Of a stretch of 64,000 nt of DNA, positions 1 through 11,196 are shown piece by piece. The DNA is from Lumnitzera littorea (taxonomy: Eukaryota; Streptophyta; Magnoliopsida; Myrtales; Combretaceae). The notes beneath the pieces are model-generated. The model saw nothing but the letters and a program-made list of their open reading frames with translations. It was not told the DNA's origin and did no database searches. The stretch is from assembly GCA_024138015.1 (NCBI GenBank), contig JAMXBB010000003.1:36826878-36890877 (forward strand), written 5' to 3'. A program made the position numbers and the translations under genes. The stretch's first letter is position 1. Each line of letters begins with the position of its first letter.

Positions 1-314
1 TTTTCTAACTTATTGTATATAAATCGTATAACCTGTGGTTTTTAAAAGACTCTGATTGTAATCTTTACCCTTGGACGTGAAATGTTGTATAATTACTGTT
101 GTAGTACTAAACTACAGATTGTATAGAACAAGTATTTTGTTAAAGCTCTACCACAGGTTTGGATATTAACAGATATCAGAACAGACGTTTCAAGCTGGTT
201 AAGTTGTGCGCCTTGTGTAAATTGCGTCTACGATAGCAGCTGTGAGGTCAGCTTCTATCTTAGATTAGTTTACACGGCGGGACTGTTATGACTCTTCTTG
301 TTCGGGGCGTGACA
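1..314 (+). mobile_element. 3' end of a Gypsy-type LTR, cut by the window edge
   Basis: The segment ends in TTCGGGGCGTGACA, the typical end of a long plant Gypsy LTR. About 135 bases (181-314) match the reverse complement of 21786-21910, the end of the solo LTR there, including a shared GCCTTGTGTA block and an ACGGCGGGA block. This copy therefore reads left to right and that one right to left. No clear primer-binding site follows position 314, so it could be a solo LTR whose 5' part lies outside the window. Its start and target duplication cannot be seen. Confidence 0.6.
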
Positions 315-1095
315 TTGGGAGTAGGCTTGTCTCATTTACACCCCTATCTACAATTGCAAACATAAGGATCAAAAGCATAGAGGAAGATGTTAACTCTCCT
401 AGATGTGGAGATAGATAAGAAGACTTGTTACATTCTTTCAATACATGTAACAAGAAATGGTATTCAATTGGAGTCTAGTAGACAAAAGACATCTATGACT
501 CCTTTATAAATGGGGATTTTTTGAGTTGGATTAAAGCCAATACTCATATAAAGAGAAGCCAACTCACATTAACCCGTCCTTCAAAAGCTTATAGATTTGG
601 CTTTATGATTTAGTATCTATAGTTTAATAGAAATTAAGCTTCGTTCTGACCTAAGCAAATAGATAATTAATTCAATCATATCATTTGAAAATTAGTCCAT
701 GAGCATTAGGCAACACCTAAAATGGAGAGAGAACTATATCATATTGAAATATGGAACTTGTCTTAGACCCCTCCCCAACAGACATAGCCAAAGCTAAATA
801 CAGACGGTAGAGTCAATAATCTCTTTAGCCAAGCAGCAACTTGGAGTGTTTTAACAGACCACGAAGGTCGACAGATCTTAGGGTTCTTGTATAAATTGGG
901 GCAAGTCAATATAATTGATGCAAAATCATGAGCAATATATTGAGGAATAAATCACTATCTGGAAAATAGTTTTACAAATGTTGAAATAGAATTAGATTCC
1001 CAAACAGTTGTACAATTACTTTTATCAAATTCAAGTGTTTAAATAAAAATATAAACATGTTGTAAATCTATGTAGGGAAAAATCTAATAATTGTG
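315..1095. other. Non-coding stretch, nothing recognised
   Basis: AT-rich sequence without a credible reading frame. It lies between an LTR end and a LINE tail and may include decayed upstream parts of that LINE, but I could not align it to a domain. Confidence 0.4.
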
Positions 1096-1412
1096 CAATT
1101 GGAAGGTCAAACTGATACCTAAAGAGTAACCGTGTAGCCGATTGGATTGCAAGTAGACAAGCTTTGTAGAATCTACAAAATTTTATAATCTTTGATTGTG
1201 CTCCACCTGATCCCCTACTTCCTTGGTTGAATGATGATGTAATCGAATAAGGTTTTACTAAGGAGATCAGGACTCCCACTATTGATGCCCAATCTAGGGC
1301 ACTTTTGATTAGCAACCCCAGTTGTTCAGGTTGCCATTTTGTTTCTATGTGCTATATTATGTTGTTAAGTATATGAATGAAAACCTTCATTACCAAAAAA
1401 AAAAAAAAAAAG
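1096..1412 (+). pseudogene. LINE 3' end: RNase H C-terminal relic with poly-A tail
   Basis: In the + strand frame starting near 1131 the translation reads SNRVADWIASRQAL, followed after a stop by FIIFDCAPPDPLLPWL. This fits the C-terminal end of the RNase H domain of plant LINE-type elements (Asn-x-x-Ala-Asp-trp-x-Ala pattern, then a hydrophobic and Pro-rich tail). In-frame stops show it is dead. The element ends in a run of A at about 1396-1412, as expected for target-primed retroposition. No target duplication was identified. A minus-strand frame at 1031-1315 is only a shadow of this relic. Confidence 0.55.
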
Positions 1413-2052
1413 ACATTATCATAATCTAAAATCATATTTTTGAACTTGTAAAGTATAGATACTTAATTTTAAAAATAAAAACCTTAAATGCATCTAAAAC
1501 AAAAGCACGAATTGCAGTAACCAGCAATTTTTTTTTTTTAATTCTATCAACTTTAAAATCGAAAGACTCTAAAATCAATGTGATGGTATCAATTACTTTA
1601 GCTTCCACTTCAGAAAAACTCTTCTGATACTTTTATCATTTTTAATGTTTAGATTATGCTTATGAACTCTATTCTTAGCTATTAATTAAATGCCATATCT
1701 TTTTAATTTGGGCAACTTATAATTTTGAGTTTAAGCTTGAGTATGAGTAGAAATGGTACTCAACGAGATCAAACAACTAAATTAAACTTGTTTTTGGCTC
1801 AACATTTAAAAACATCATTATTCTAATTGAAGTAATATTGATGCGTAAGTTTGTCTTGTACTAACTCGCATTTAAAGATAACTTAAACTTGATAAACTAG
1901 CAAGCTTAAATGGAACATCATAAACTCAAGCTCAACTTAATAAACTATTCAAGTGGTTCAAGCATGAATTTAAGTTGATTGTCGTTAAGTTGAAATCAAG
2001 TAGATATTAAGTTAAATTTGAGTAGCTTACAAATAGGCTTGTCTTGTTTTGA

Positions 2053-3357
2053 TAGAGAGTTGTGCAAGAGTTTTATGGTAAGTGCACTTTTAGTTTTTCA
2101 GCAATCAAAGATTTGTAGATGGGATTGGGAATCAAAATAAAAATAAAATCAAAATTGATTATTGGTTGAAGTTGATTGGAGATTATTGTGGATTGTTGGT
2201 GATTAGTGTTTATGGATTTAGATTATTGATTTTAGGCTCTTTGAATTGAGTTATATTCAAGTGGTGTAGAGATAAAAAAATCCGTTTCATATGTGAGTCA
2301 AGATTTAAGAAACTATTTGCCTATGCTTATGGATGATTTTTATCAAAATTCATAGATCATCCATGTCCATATGAGATTGTTCATTACAATGAGGTATGCC
2401 AAATAACAAAACAAGAGCAAGCACTATTTGCCTATGCTTATTGATGATTTTTATCAAAATTTGATTTTTTAAACATGGTGTGGAAAAATTTGGATCAAAT
2501 GCCATGGACCATCCATATCCTTATGAGATTGTTTGTTACAACAAGGTATGCCAAGTAACAAAACAAGTTCAGGCAACATTGTCTTTTAGTAATGCTCCTA
2601 AGGATACAACTTTGTGTTATATTGTTCTATGAATGACTAACACATATCTAGGGAAACCATGGCAAGTAAATCTTAATGTGGTATATAATTCTAAAAGGAA
2701 CCAATATAACTTTACTAAGGAAAAATATATATATTTTTATTACCCTTGAGTCAAGAAGCAATGTAAAAAGATGTCATTACATTGAAAGAACGAGGAGAAT
2801 GGTGGGTGATGAAAAGAAAATCTAGTATGATCTAAATGTAGAATCTATTGAATGGACATCAAAGTAATAAGAGTGAAGAAATAATTAAACAAAAGACAAC
2901 TTGTAATACTACCAAATATCTTAATTAAAAAAATGATATGCAAAGTGTTGAAGAAGTAATTGTTGAGAAATCTACACCAATTGATGGCAAGTTTGACATG
3001 TACAACATATTTCCAATGGAAGAACCTACTAAAGCAAGATGAATCTATATCATCTAGTATGAAAGCAAGATAGATCTATATAATTTGGTATCAGAGCAAG
3101 CTAGATCTACATCATTTGGTATTAGAACTTTATTACCATGCTTTTCTTAATTCAAACTTCGATCCATGTAAGAGTTTTGTAGTAAGTGCGTTTCCAATTT
3201 TTCATCAATTGGAGTATGATTGTTAGTTGGAGTTAATTGGAGATTATTTTAGATTATTGGTGATTAGCATTTGTGGGGTTGGATTGTTGATTTTTTATTG
3301 TTGAATTTGAGTTGTATTAGAGTGGTGTAAAGTTGGAAAATTATTTTCATACTTGAC
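2053..3357 (+). mobile_element. Gypsy-type relic: protease fragment between two direct repeats
   Basis: Sequences at 2053-2296 and 3165-3357 are diverged direct repeats (shared blocks GAGTTTT-TA-TAAGTGC, TTGGAGATTATT, GGTGATTAG and a closing TTTCATA) and may be LTR remnants. Between them, about 2490-2760 translates with stops to a Ty3/Gypsy protease C-terminal pattern (HPYPYEIVCYN, then TYLGKPWQVNLN, where intact elements have a LLGRPWQ-like motif). A segment is duplicated in tandem (2313-2416 and 2424-2570, the second with an insertion). At 3085-3097 TTGGTATCAGAGC is a canonical initiator-Met primer-binding site, so part of a second element may abut it. No frame is intact. Confidence 0.45.
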
Positions 3358-5099
3358 CTTGCAATGGAAAAATTAATACTAAGTCTAGATGAATTTGTAT
3401 CATTTAGTTGAATTTGTATCATTTAGTATAGAGGAAGCTACACCTACATTATGTTTACATCCTTAATCAAGATTAAATTCAACCTACACAATAATATCAA
3501 GTTGGTCCATCTATTTCTGGTATAGTAGTTTTGCTTAGTTGAAACCAAATGGCTTAAGGATGAAGCAAATAAATAACTCTGCCCTCTCTACAAAATAGTC
3601 GATCATATTATTAACTTGCAAAATTATTTAATTTGTTTGTGAAATTTGTCAAGATCGATATTGTCTAATGGCATGAACATTAGTCTTATAATAGAATAGA
3701 TCAAGTCAAATTCTCTCCTTTGTTAAAGTTCTAATATGATAAAGTTGGATGGAAAGGGGGAAAAAAAAAGAAATTTGTAAAATTTAAGGTTCAAGGGTAA
3801 GCAAATAATCTTGTTGTATAAGGCATCTACACGTATTCTACTCAATTGGTTTTGTTTTGGGTGAGTATTAAGGTCGTAGAGTAGGTTTTGAGTATAGATT
3901 TTTTTTTGAACTTGCTCTCATATAGTGGGGTATGGGTATAAAATCTTTTTGTACTTATACTATAAGGTATAAAAGGTATAGATTACAAGATACCAGGTAT
4001 CTACTTCATAAAAAATTATTAAATAATATACATAAATGAATAATATTATATTTTTCAACTAATAAATGTTTATTTAAAAAAATGAGCCTAAGACTATAAG
4101 TTAATAACCTTAAACAACTAAATATATTCTTTCCCTTATTCTTCCCTATTTCCTCTGTAACTTTATGCTTTTTTGTTCTTTCCCCTTATTTTTTCTCATT
4201 TGCTACACAATAACATCACATAAACTTAAAATAATGAAAGTCCAAAATTTTTCTTTTTTCAATTTCACACATTTTATGGTAAAAAAAAAAAGTGACTATC
4301 TTGCTATAGGTTTCATAGGTTTTATACATTAAAAATTTGTAATATTGCACATAAATTACTCTTTTAATATCACATAAATATGAAATTTATAAAAAGAAAG
4401 ACAAAATTTATAGAATTCATAAAATACCTTATAGGTTTTACATGATACAAGATTTAAAGTAGTTTAAGATTGCTTTAAGATAGGTCCTAGTTCCAAAATT
4501 TGCAAATCTATGGCTCACATGGTAAGATGTGGATAAATCTTTATACTTTACTCATCTTTTATCTGCTCGCCTCTATTAAGGTTATATGATTTAATAAAAA
4601 AAAAATTAAACATCCAAATTGATTGCTCCTCATGCTCCAAGGAGTTAATTATTTAATGCTAGCTAATAGGAAACTATATATTTGTAAATATAAAATTACA
4701 TTATTTAATTCCAAAACCGAGGGTGGTGGTGGTGTGTGGTTAGGTGCGGTTTGTGGGGTTAGTGTGGTTTGGAGATGAATCATACGAGGAGAAAACAAAA
4801 ACATTAGAAATCACTAAACAACAAATAAAATGAGAAAAAAAAAAAGCTTTAAAAATAATGAGAATACATACATAATAGGTTTTTTAAATATGATTTGTTT
4901 ATACAAAAACTAAAAGTAGGACTTCCTATTTTAATATTATAGATAACTAACCAATGAAAATTTCGAATATTAAATAATAATTTTTGCTGAAATGTAAATA
5001 AAATAAAATCTGAACAATTAATGACTTCCAACTAAAAGTATTTGAGCTGGTTTTAAAAAAGGGAAAAAAAAAAAAAAAACTAAAAGAAACGAAGTTATC
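3358..5099. other. AT-rich intergenic spacer upstream of the PPR gene
   Basis: No gene was found. Poly-A/poly-T runs and a G/T-rich patch (about 4721-4775) are the only notable composition features. The small minus-strand frame 4849-5031 has no recognisable content. Confidence 0.5.
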
Positions 5100-5229
5100 A
5101 AAATGTTAGTGAACCATAGTACAACTAGCGAGAAGTTTCTTTCCTCGGATTAGCAACGAGAAATCCTTCATAACGCGAATTTCAGTTAGTCGTTGAAGCC
5201 ATAACGGTCAAGTTGCTCTACTCTCTCTC

Positions 5230-7191
5230 ATGCGTGCAAAATGGCCATCCCCAAAATCCTTTCCACCTCAAGCGCCACTCTCCACCCCCACCACAAAAGC
5301 CTCCTCAAACACCCAAAGCTACCACCACCATCAAAACCTCTTCCAAGAACCACCACCATCACCACCCCGATGGAATACTTCCTTAAGACTGCTCTCCAAG
5401 CACTCCCGATTCACAGATGCTCTCCTTCTCTACCGCCAAATGCTCCGTTCCAGTGGCATCCCCAATGCATTCACATTCCCTTTTGTTCTCAAATCATGCG
5501 CCTCCCTGTCCCTCCCCATCACCGGTTCCCAACTTCACGCACACGTTATTAAAAGTGGGTGTGGACCCGAACCCTTCGTATTGACTTCTCTGATCACCAT
5601 GTACAGTCTTTGCTCTTTCATTGATGATGCTCGTAAGGTCTTCGATGAAAGCCCTCAACCAAAAAAGCTCACGGTTTGTTACAATGCTTTGATATCTGGG
5701 TTAAGTAAGACCTCTCGGTTTGATGATGTGATTAATCTGTTCTGTAGAATGAGGGAATCGGGTGTAGCAATTAATTCAGTTACAGTTTTGGGGTTGGCAC
5801 CCGTTTGTACGCTTCCAGAGCATGTTGTTTTCGGGAGGTTGGTTCATGGTTGTAGTGTTAAGTTGGGTTTGGACACTGATTTGTCTGTTGGGAATTGCCT
5901 CCTCACAATGTATGTGAAATGCGGGTTCATTGAGTGTGCTGAAAATCTGTTCCATTCCATGTCTAGAAAGTGTGTAATCACATGGAATGCAATGATAACT
6001 GGGTGTGCACAAAATGGGCTAGCTAGCCATGTTTTGGAGCTTTACAAGGAGATGAAATTGTGTGGGGTTCATCCTGATGAGGTGACTCTTGTTGGAGTTC
6101 TGTCATCTTGTGCTCACCTTGGTGCATGTAGCGTTGGCTGTGAAATAGAAAGGGAGATTTACTCAAAAGGTTTTGGATCGAATCCATATCTAAATAATGC
6201 CCTCATCAATATGTATGCTAGGTGCGGTAAGTTGGAAAAAGCTCGGGCTGTGTTCAATGCCATGCCTGAGAGAAGTGTAGTTTCATGGACAGCTATTATA
6301 GGTGGATACGGAATGCATGGTCTAGGGGAAATTTCAACACAACTGTTCGATGAAATGATTGGGACTGGAACTGCTCCTGACAGGGCAGCATTTGTGATTG
6401 TTTTATCCGCATGCAGCCATGCTGGACTTAGAGATCAGGGATTGTACTATTTTGATGTAATGCAGAGGATATACAGGATGCAACCTGGTCCTGAGCACTA
6501 CTCATGCATGGTGGATCTTCTGGGGAGGGTGGGTGAATTAGACAAGGCACTTGATCTCATTCAATCAATGCCAGCTGAACCGGATGGCCCAGTATGGGGT
6601 GCACTTTTGGGTGCCTGTGGGATTCATAAAAATGTGGAGATTGCAGAATTAGCATTTGAGAGGGTCATTGAACTTGAACCCACGAATATAGGTTACTACG
6701 TTTTGCTATCAAACATATACAATGAGACACAGGATTTAAAAGGTGTATTAAGAATTCGAACAATTATGAGGGAACGGAAATTTAAAAAGGAGCCGGGTTG
6801 CAGTTACGTTGAGTGCAAAGGAAAAATTCATCTTTTCCTTGCTGGGGACACGAGTCATCCACAAACGGAGGAGATATACAAGTTATTGGATAAACTAGAA
6901 AATCTAGTGAAGCAGACTCACGGATACACAAAGAATGATGGTGTCATGAGAAGCGAAGAACTTTCAGTTATCATGGGTGTGCACAGCGAAAAGTTGGCAA
7001 TTGCATTTGGACTATTGCATACTGAACCAGAAACGGAGATTATTGTGATAAAGAATTTGCGGATATGCAATGACTGTCATTTGTTTATTAAATTGGCAAG
7101 CGAGGTTACCGATCGACGGTTTGTTGTGAGAGATGCAACTCGTTTCCATCATTTCAGTAATGGCCTCTGCTCTTGCAAAGAATACTGGTAA
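5230..7191 (+). CDS. PPR protein, PLS-E-DYW class, MEF10-like organellar RNA-editing factor
   Basis: Intronless frame of 653 codons starting at ATG 5230 just after a CT-rich leader (CTCTACTCTCTCTC). Residues 1 to about 46 are rich in Ser, Pro, Thr and basic residues with few acids, fitting an organelle transit peptide. PLS-type PPR repeats run from about 47 to 480, then an E motif with the PG-box-like KKEPGCSYVE, then a DYW deaminase domain to the C terminus. Visible DYW residues are H585 and E587 (HSEKLA), C613, C616 and H617 (CNDCH), and the last three residues EYW, a common variant of DYW. The family binds specific organellar RNA sites and promotes C-to-U editing. The sequence strongly resembles Arabidopsis At3g11460 (MEF10, reported to edit nad2 in mitochondria); orthology is also supported by the neighbouring PPTase and ROPGAP genes. 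The exact target here is inference. A short overlapping frame at 5241-5552 is a shadow. Confidence 0.95.
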   Translation: MRAKWPSPKSFPPQAPLSTPTTKASSNTQSYHHHQNLFQEPPPSPPRWNTSLRLLSKHSRFTDALLLYRQMLRSSGIPNAFTFPFVLKSCASLSLPITGSQLHAHVIKSGCGPEPFVLTSLITMYSLCSFIDDARKVFDESPQPKKLTVCYNALISGLSKTSRFDDVINLFCRMRESGVAINSVTVLGLAPVCTLPEHVVFGRLVHGCSVKLGLDTDLSVGNCLLTMYVKCGFIECAENLFHSMSRKCVITWNAMITGCAQNGLASHVLELYKEMKLCGVHPDEVTLVGVLSSCAHLGACSVGCEIEREIYSKGFGSNPYLNNALINMYARCGKLEKARAVFNAMPERSVVSWTAIIGGYGMHGLGEISTQLFDEMIGTGTAPDRAAFVIVLSACSHAGLRDQGLYYFDVMQRIYRMQPGPEHYSCMVDLLGRVGELDKALDLIQSMPAEPDGPVWGALLGACGIHKNVEIAELAFERVIELEPTNIGYYVLLSNIYNETQDLKGVLRIRTIMRERKFKKEPGCSYVECKGKIHLFLAGDTSHPQTEEIYKLLDKLENLVKQTHGYTKNDGVMRSEELSVIMGVHSEKLAIAFGLLHTEPETEIIVIKNLRICNDCHLFIKLASEVTDRRFVVRDATRFHHFSNGLCSCKEYW

Positions 7192-7857
7192 CACCAATTC
7201 AAGCTTCATCAGTATGAGGAATGATTCTTATGGCCATATTGGTAAACGACAAGGCTTTGAAGATCTATAAAGTTATTTCCTATATTAGAGATAGTAATAC
7301 AACAGCTGATTATGTGAGTTCGTTCATTGACCATACTGTCATGGGAAGGACGTGCATATCAATTTGTATTATAATTTCCTTTTCTGTTTGATAATTTGGA
7401 GTGTTAACATGTTAATTCTATTCAAAATCAATGAAAGACAGACTATGCTGGTTCAAGGTCTTACTCTGGTCTTGCCATCCATGTCCACTAGAGTTTTCTT
7501 TTAACATTTACGAGCTGCATCTCATACACTAATAACAAACATTCAGGGCCATTGATTTGTTAACAAGATGAGGCAAGGTTAGGGGGAAGATATTAGATAA
7601 GGAACTTTTATGAATTGAGATTTCCAAACCGGAAACCTTGAAGGACCAAGAGTTGCAAATTATTCTCTCTTTCCCTCACTCACATATCTTCATCTGAATA
7701 TTCACCACCTTGACAGATTCAATACGGAGTTCTTGCATACATCTCCAACCCAGAACAGAAAAATGTTGCCTCATGTAATTTAATGTTCACAGAGGATTTC
7801 GATGTAATGTCAATCAATATATAACAGATAAATAGTATGTCTAGTTACAAGAATTAC
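7192..7857. other. Tail-to-tail 3' intergenic region of the PPR and PPTase genes
   Basis: The PPR gene reads rightwards and the PPTase gene leftwards, so this 0.67-kb gap must hold both 3' untranslated regions. No frame of interest; a sense AATGAAAG at 7430 is a possible near-upstream polyadenylation element for the PPR transcript. Nothing else seen. Confidence 0.45.
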
Positions 7858-10800
7858 TCAAGCACCGATAGCAATCGCATCACTTCCATCAACAACTTCA
7901 TCCCCCACATATGGTATGGTTTTCCGCACGGTTAATTTTGACAAGATAGGACCTTGGCCTGCACATAAGCAAATATAAGCACAGACATGCAGGAACACAC
8001 AGATCATGCTTTTGACAAAAAGGTATGCATTTTACCAGTTTGCTCCCTCTCTACACAAATGGCAGCATAGTGAGAACCAGCCAATTCCAAAAGCATAAAT
8101 TGCCAATTGCTCTTGAGATTTATGTGTTCATCAGCAGATTCAACAGTGATCTTCCCCTGTTTGCATGAAGAATTTCATGAATTGAAAAAAAGGGAATTAC
8201 CATTTCAGAGTTCAAGGAAGGCCAATCTCAAGAAAATTTCCTCCTGCAATCATATTTGTTTTAAGAGGGGAAACTGTGAAAAGACGTATATAATTGCAAA
8301 CAATAATTGCATAATCAAGAAAATTTTAAATAAATAAAATGAAGAGCTCATGGATACCTTCTTATATAATTTGTGAAAACTAGGGAATCAGTTCCTGATG
8401 GATATAAGATGCAGTGTCCACATGGAGATGGCGTGTGCTATTCCATTTTTAATCTTTATAGGAATTCTCCTAAAAAATTGTACTCTGACATTCATAATAT
8501 TGATCAATTTGTTCATGCAGAGTATAGGGTGCTTAAAAACAAACAATATTAGAGCGATGTTTCAGTTGCCAATTTTTTCTATTAACAGATGTTCACCTGT
8601 TCAGTAACTTGCATTGTTGATAGCATCAAGACATGGATGGTCATTTGTGTCTTTGTTCAGATGATAAATGCAAATGATTGAACAAGGACACATAAATAAC
8701 CATCCAGGTCCAAGTGCCATCAACAATGCAAGTTACATAATAGGTCACATTATAGAAGAGTCACCATCAATTACAACAAACATAATTTGACTTCCTAACT
8801 TTTCATGATAACTCCATTTTTATTTGCTTAAGTTAAAAATATTTAGATAAGTCTATAACTCCATCTTGTAAGACTGAAACTCATAAAATCATACTAGATG
8901 ACTCATAAAATTCTATCAGGAGACATACCTGAGAGTCAACATTCCTTGGTGCATGAATGTCTCGCATGTCAGGTGTATTTAATCTGATGGTAAAGGTTTT
9001 GAAGGGTTGAGCAGAGAACCCCTTTCCCAGTGCTTTTACATATGCTTCCTGAAATTTCAATTTCCCTACCTTGTCATTAAGAATGATTAAAGAAAGTATT
9101 TAGTATGACAACATAAGATGTTTTCACCCTCTATATCCAAACTCTTCCATTTTCCTTGCTATGCCCATTTCCAAACATTCAATTTCTCCCATTTTCAAGA
9201 AGTCCGACACAGGTATGGCAGGAGAAAGTGAGGAGTCCAGGTAACAGAATTTCTAACACGGAAGACATGATATCAGATGTCAAAAGTCTCATTTTAGTTT
9301 AATAGGCCACTAATAGGCAAATGATGCACAAATATTTTTTCTGAAGTTTTTGAAGAAGCTTATGTTGATATGAAGACAGCACGAAGTCATGTTGACATAA
9401 GACTATATTCCCCATCAAAGCCTCCAGAAAGATATTCTCTTTATAGAAGATTTGTGCACTTAATCAGCCATGGACCAGTATGTATGAAATAAGAATGCTC
9501 AGTGGATTGCTGGAAAATGTTTCTTTGGAAGCTAAAATAAAAATTTAGGATATGGGTAAAAAGAAGGGAAAAGAGTAGAGGAAAATGAAGGACAACATCA
9601 CATTTCTGGGTCATTATGTACTGTCATTTGCTGTATTATTCCAACTCATTTCAATCCCATTCTAAGAGTTGTAGGAAGCCTGCAGTAGTTATCCAATATA
9701 ATTCTTGTCACAATTTTACTGAAGACATCCAATTTCCACTATACATTAATCAATAGATCCTTGACATTCTGTATTAATTAATCACATCACCCAGACAAAA
9801 TATCTCTTCCACCCTTCCATAGGAATGGCAAGCAAGCTGAATTATGGCAAAGGAGGAAAATAAAAAGACAACCTCTGATCTGTTGACTAAATGAATAAAT
9901 AGTTCCTCTGGTCCTTGTGCAATGATAATGCCTCCAATATCAACAAGGAATAAGTTTCTGCTAATTCTAAAGACAATATAGTAGGGGCTTAACTTGCCAA
10001 ACATATTGACAATAGCCGATTAAACCAAAAATAGGGCAAGACAATAGCTGGTAAAAGTCTGTGAAAAGAATCCATCAAACGTCAAAATAAGATCTTCCAG
10101 ATACCTGCTCACCTTGAGAGTCCAAAGTTTTATAAACTGCTGGCGCTGATTTTCAGGGTCTGAAATTGAACTTAGTAAATCCACTTCGTCGGGAGAAAAG
10201 TACCGCCTAGCAAATGCCAGAATATTGCTCTGCATTTTCCGCTGTTTTTCCTCAACATCTATACCAATCTACAAGCTTAGAAGTAACAGTAAGTAATTCA
10301 AGTTTAGAGTATCCTGCCAAAAGTTCTTTATGTTTTCATTGATAATTAGAGAACTAACCGAGGAATCCAGAGTGACTCCACAAGCTATCAGTGAAGAAGT
10401 ATGTGAGATGTTAAACTGCAATGGTGGCTGAAGGTGGCCACCATGCTCGCATTCCAACTGTCCAGAAGAAAAGTAATCAATAAAGCATCAATATTAAAAA
10501 AAGAATTAAAAGATAGCAAAGATGAAGAATGAAGAATGAAGTAGAACAGAACCCAAAAGGCTGCAAGACAAACCTCAGGCTTCCCATGGATATTCTTCCT
10601 AAATTTCAAGGATTTTGGATCAGTTTCACCACCAATCTGATCTAATGACAAGAATCATTGAAAGATCACCAGGCCAATCAGATAAGATGAAGTTTCATGA
10701 TGATCTTATAATTATAAAACGAAAAGAACAACTAAATTTCAAATATAACAACAGCATTCCACGATCAAGCTTGCATGGGACAACTATCATTGAAGAACTG

Positions 10801-11196
10801 CTTGTGTGAATCTCAGTCTTCCATCATTTGCCCTTCCAGGTGCTGGATATCAATAATCATACTGTTTATATCCAAACTTTTCATTTTCATATTTTAAGGA
10901 TTAGAACACATATAAGCTTCTAGATTGATTAAACTACACTCTAGTCAACAAATGAATTGCAAAGGGGAGAAAGATAACTGCAGATCTTGTAACAGTGGTA
11001 AAATATGATAATGGACCTACATCTTGCAATGGTAGTTCTAACCAAGACACGAGCCAACAAAGCTCTTTTCTTAAGCTGATCCCCATGCATGCGAGAAACA
11101 TTTTCCTTCTCACAAGGTGACAAAATATCAGAATATTGATTCAGGAGGGCTACACTCTTGACTTCATCAGGCACCACATACCACAGGTGAGTTTCT
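7858..11196 (-). CDS. 4'-phosphopantetheinyl transferase, mitochondrial-type (start exon unresolved)
   Basis: Transfers 4'-phosphopantetheine from CoA to an acyl carrier protein serine. Exons in transcript order: 11196-11021, 10641-10574, 10457-10359, 10268-10113, 9048-8929, 8156-8036, 7958-7858 (TGA at 7860-7858). All junctions are AG/GT and phases agree: TAT is split between the first two, GGC between the last two. These give about 280 residues. Visible motifs: ETHLWYVVPDEVK near the N side; FNISHTSSLIACGV; the metal-binding GIDVEEKQRK; and WTLK|EAYVKALGKGFSA split across exons. The C terminus ends SDAIAIGA. The pattern matches Arabidopsis At3g11470 (mitochondrial PPTase), and it lies next to a MEF10-like gene as there. 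The first exon is not settled: the acceptor at 11198-11197 needs two bases from upstream, and no ATG exon in that phase was found (see 13800-13913). An intron-retaining ATG exists at 11243. Confidence 0.88.
8604..8736. repeat. Long imperfect hairpin inside a PPTase intron
   Basis: The arms are 8604-8659 and 8679-8736 with a loop of about 19 nt. Compared with the reverse complement of the second arm, the first 18 bases (GTAACTTGCATTGTTGAT) match exactly; the full arms differ at about eight positions plus a 2-nt bulge, and some differences still allow G:U pairs. It lies in the 772-bp intron between exons 8156-8036 and 9048-8929. The shape (about 57-bp stem, short loop, few mismatches) fits either a plant MIRNA-like foldback or a small MITE. 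No flanking target duplication was obvious. I do not recognise a known miRNA in either arm. Confidence 0.6.

Noticed and set aside
3085..3097. tRNA-related TTGGTATCAGAGC as a tRNA gene
   Set aside because: It is a retrotransposon primer-binding site, the complement of a tRNA 3' end, with no cloverleaf around it.
5241..5552. 103-codon + frame overlapping the PPR gene start
   Set aside because: It has no domain content, and the PPR frame is continuous across it; a shadow of Pro/His/Thr-rich coding sequence.
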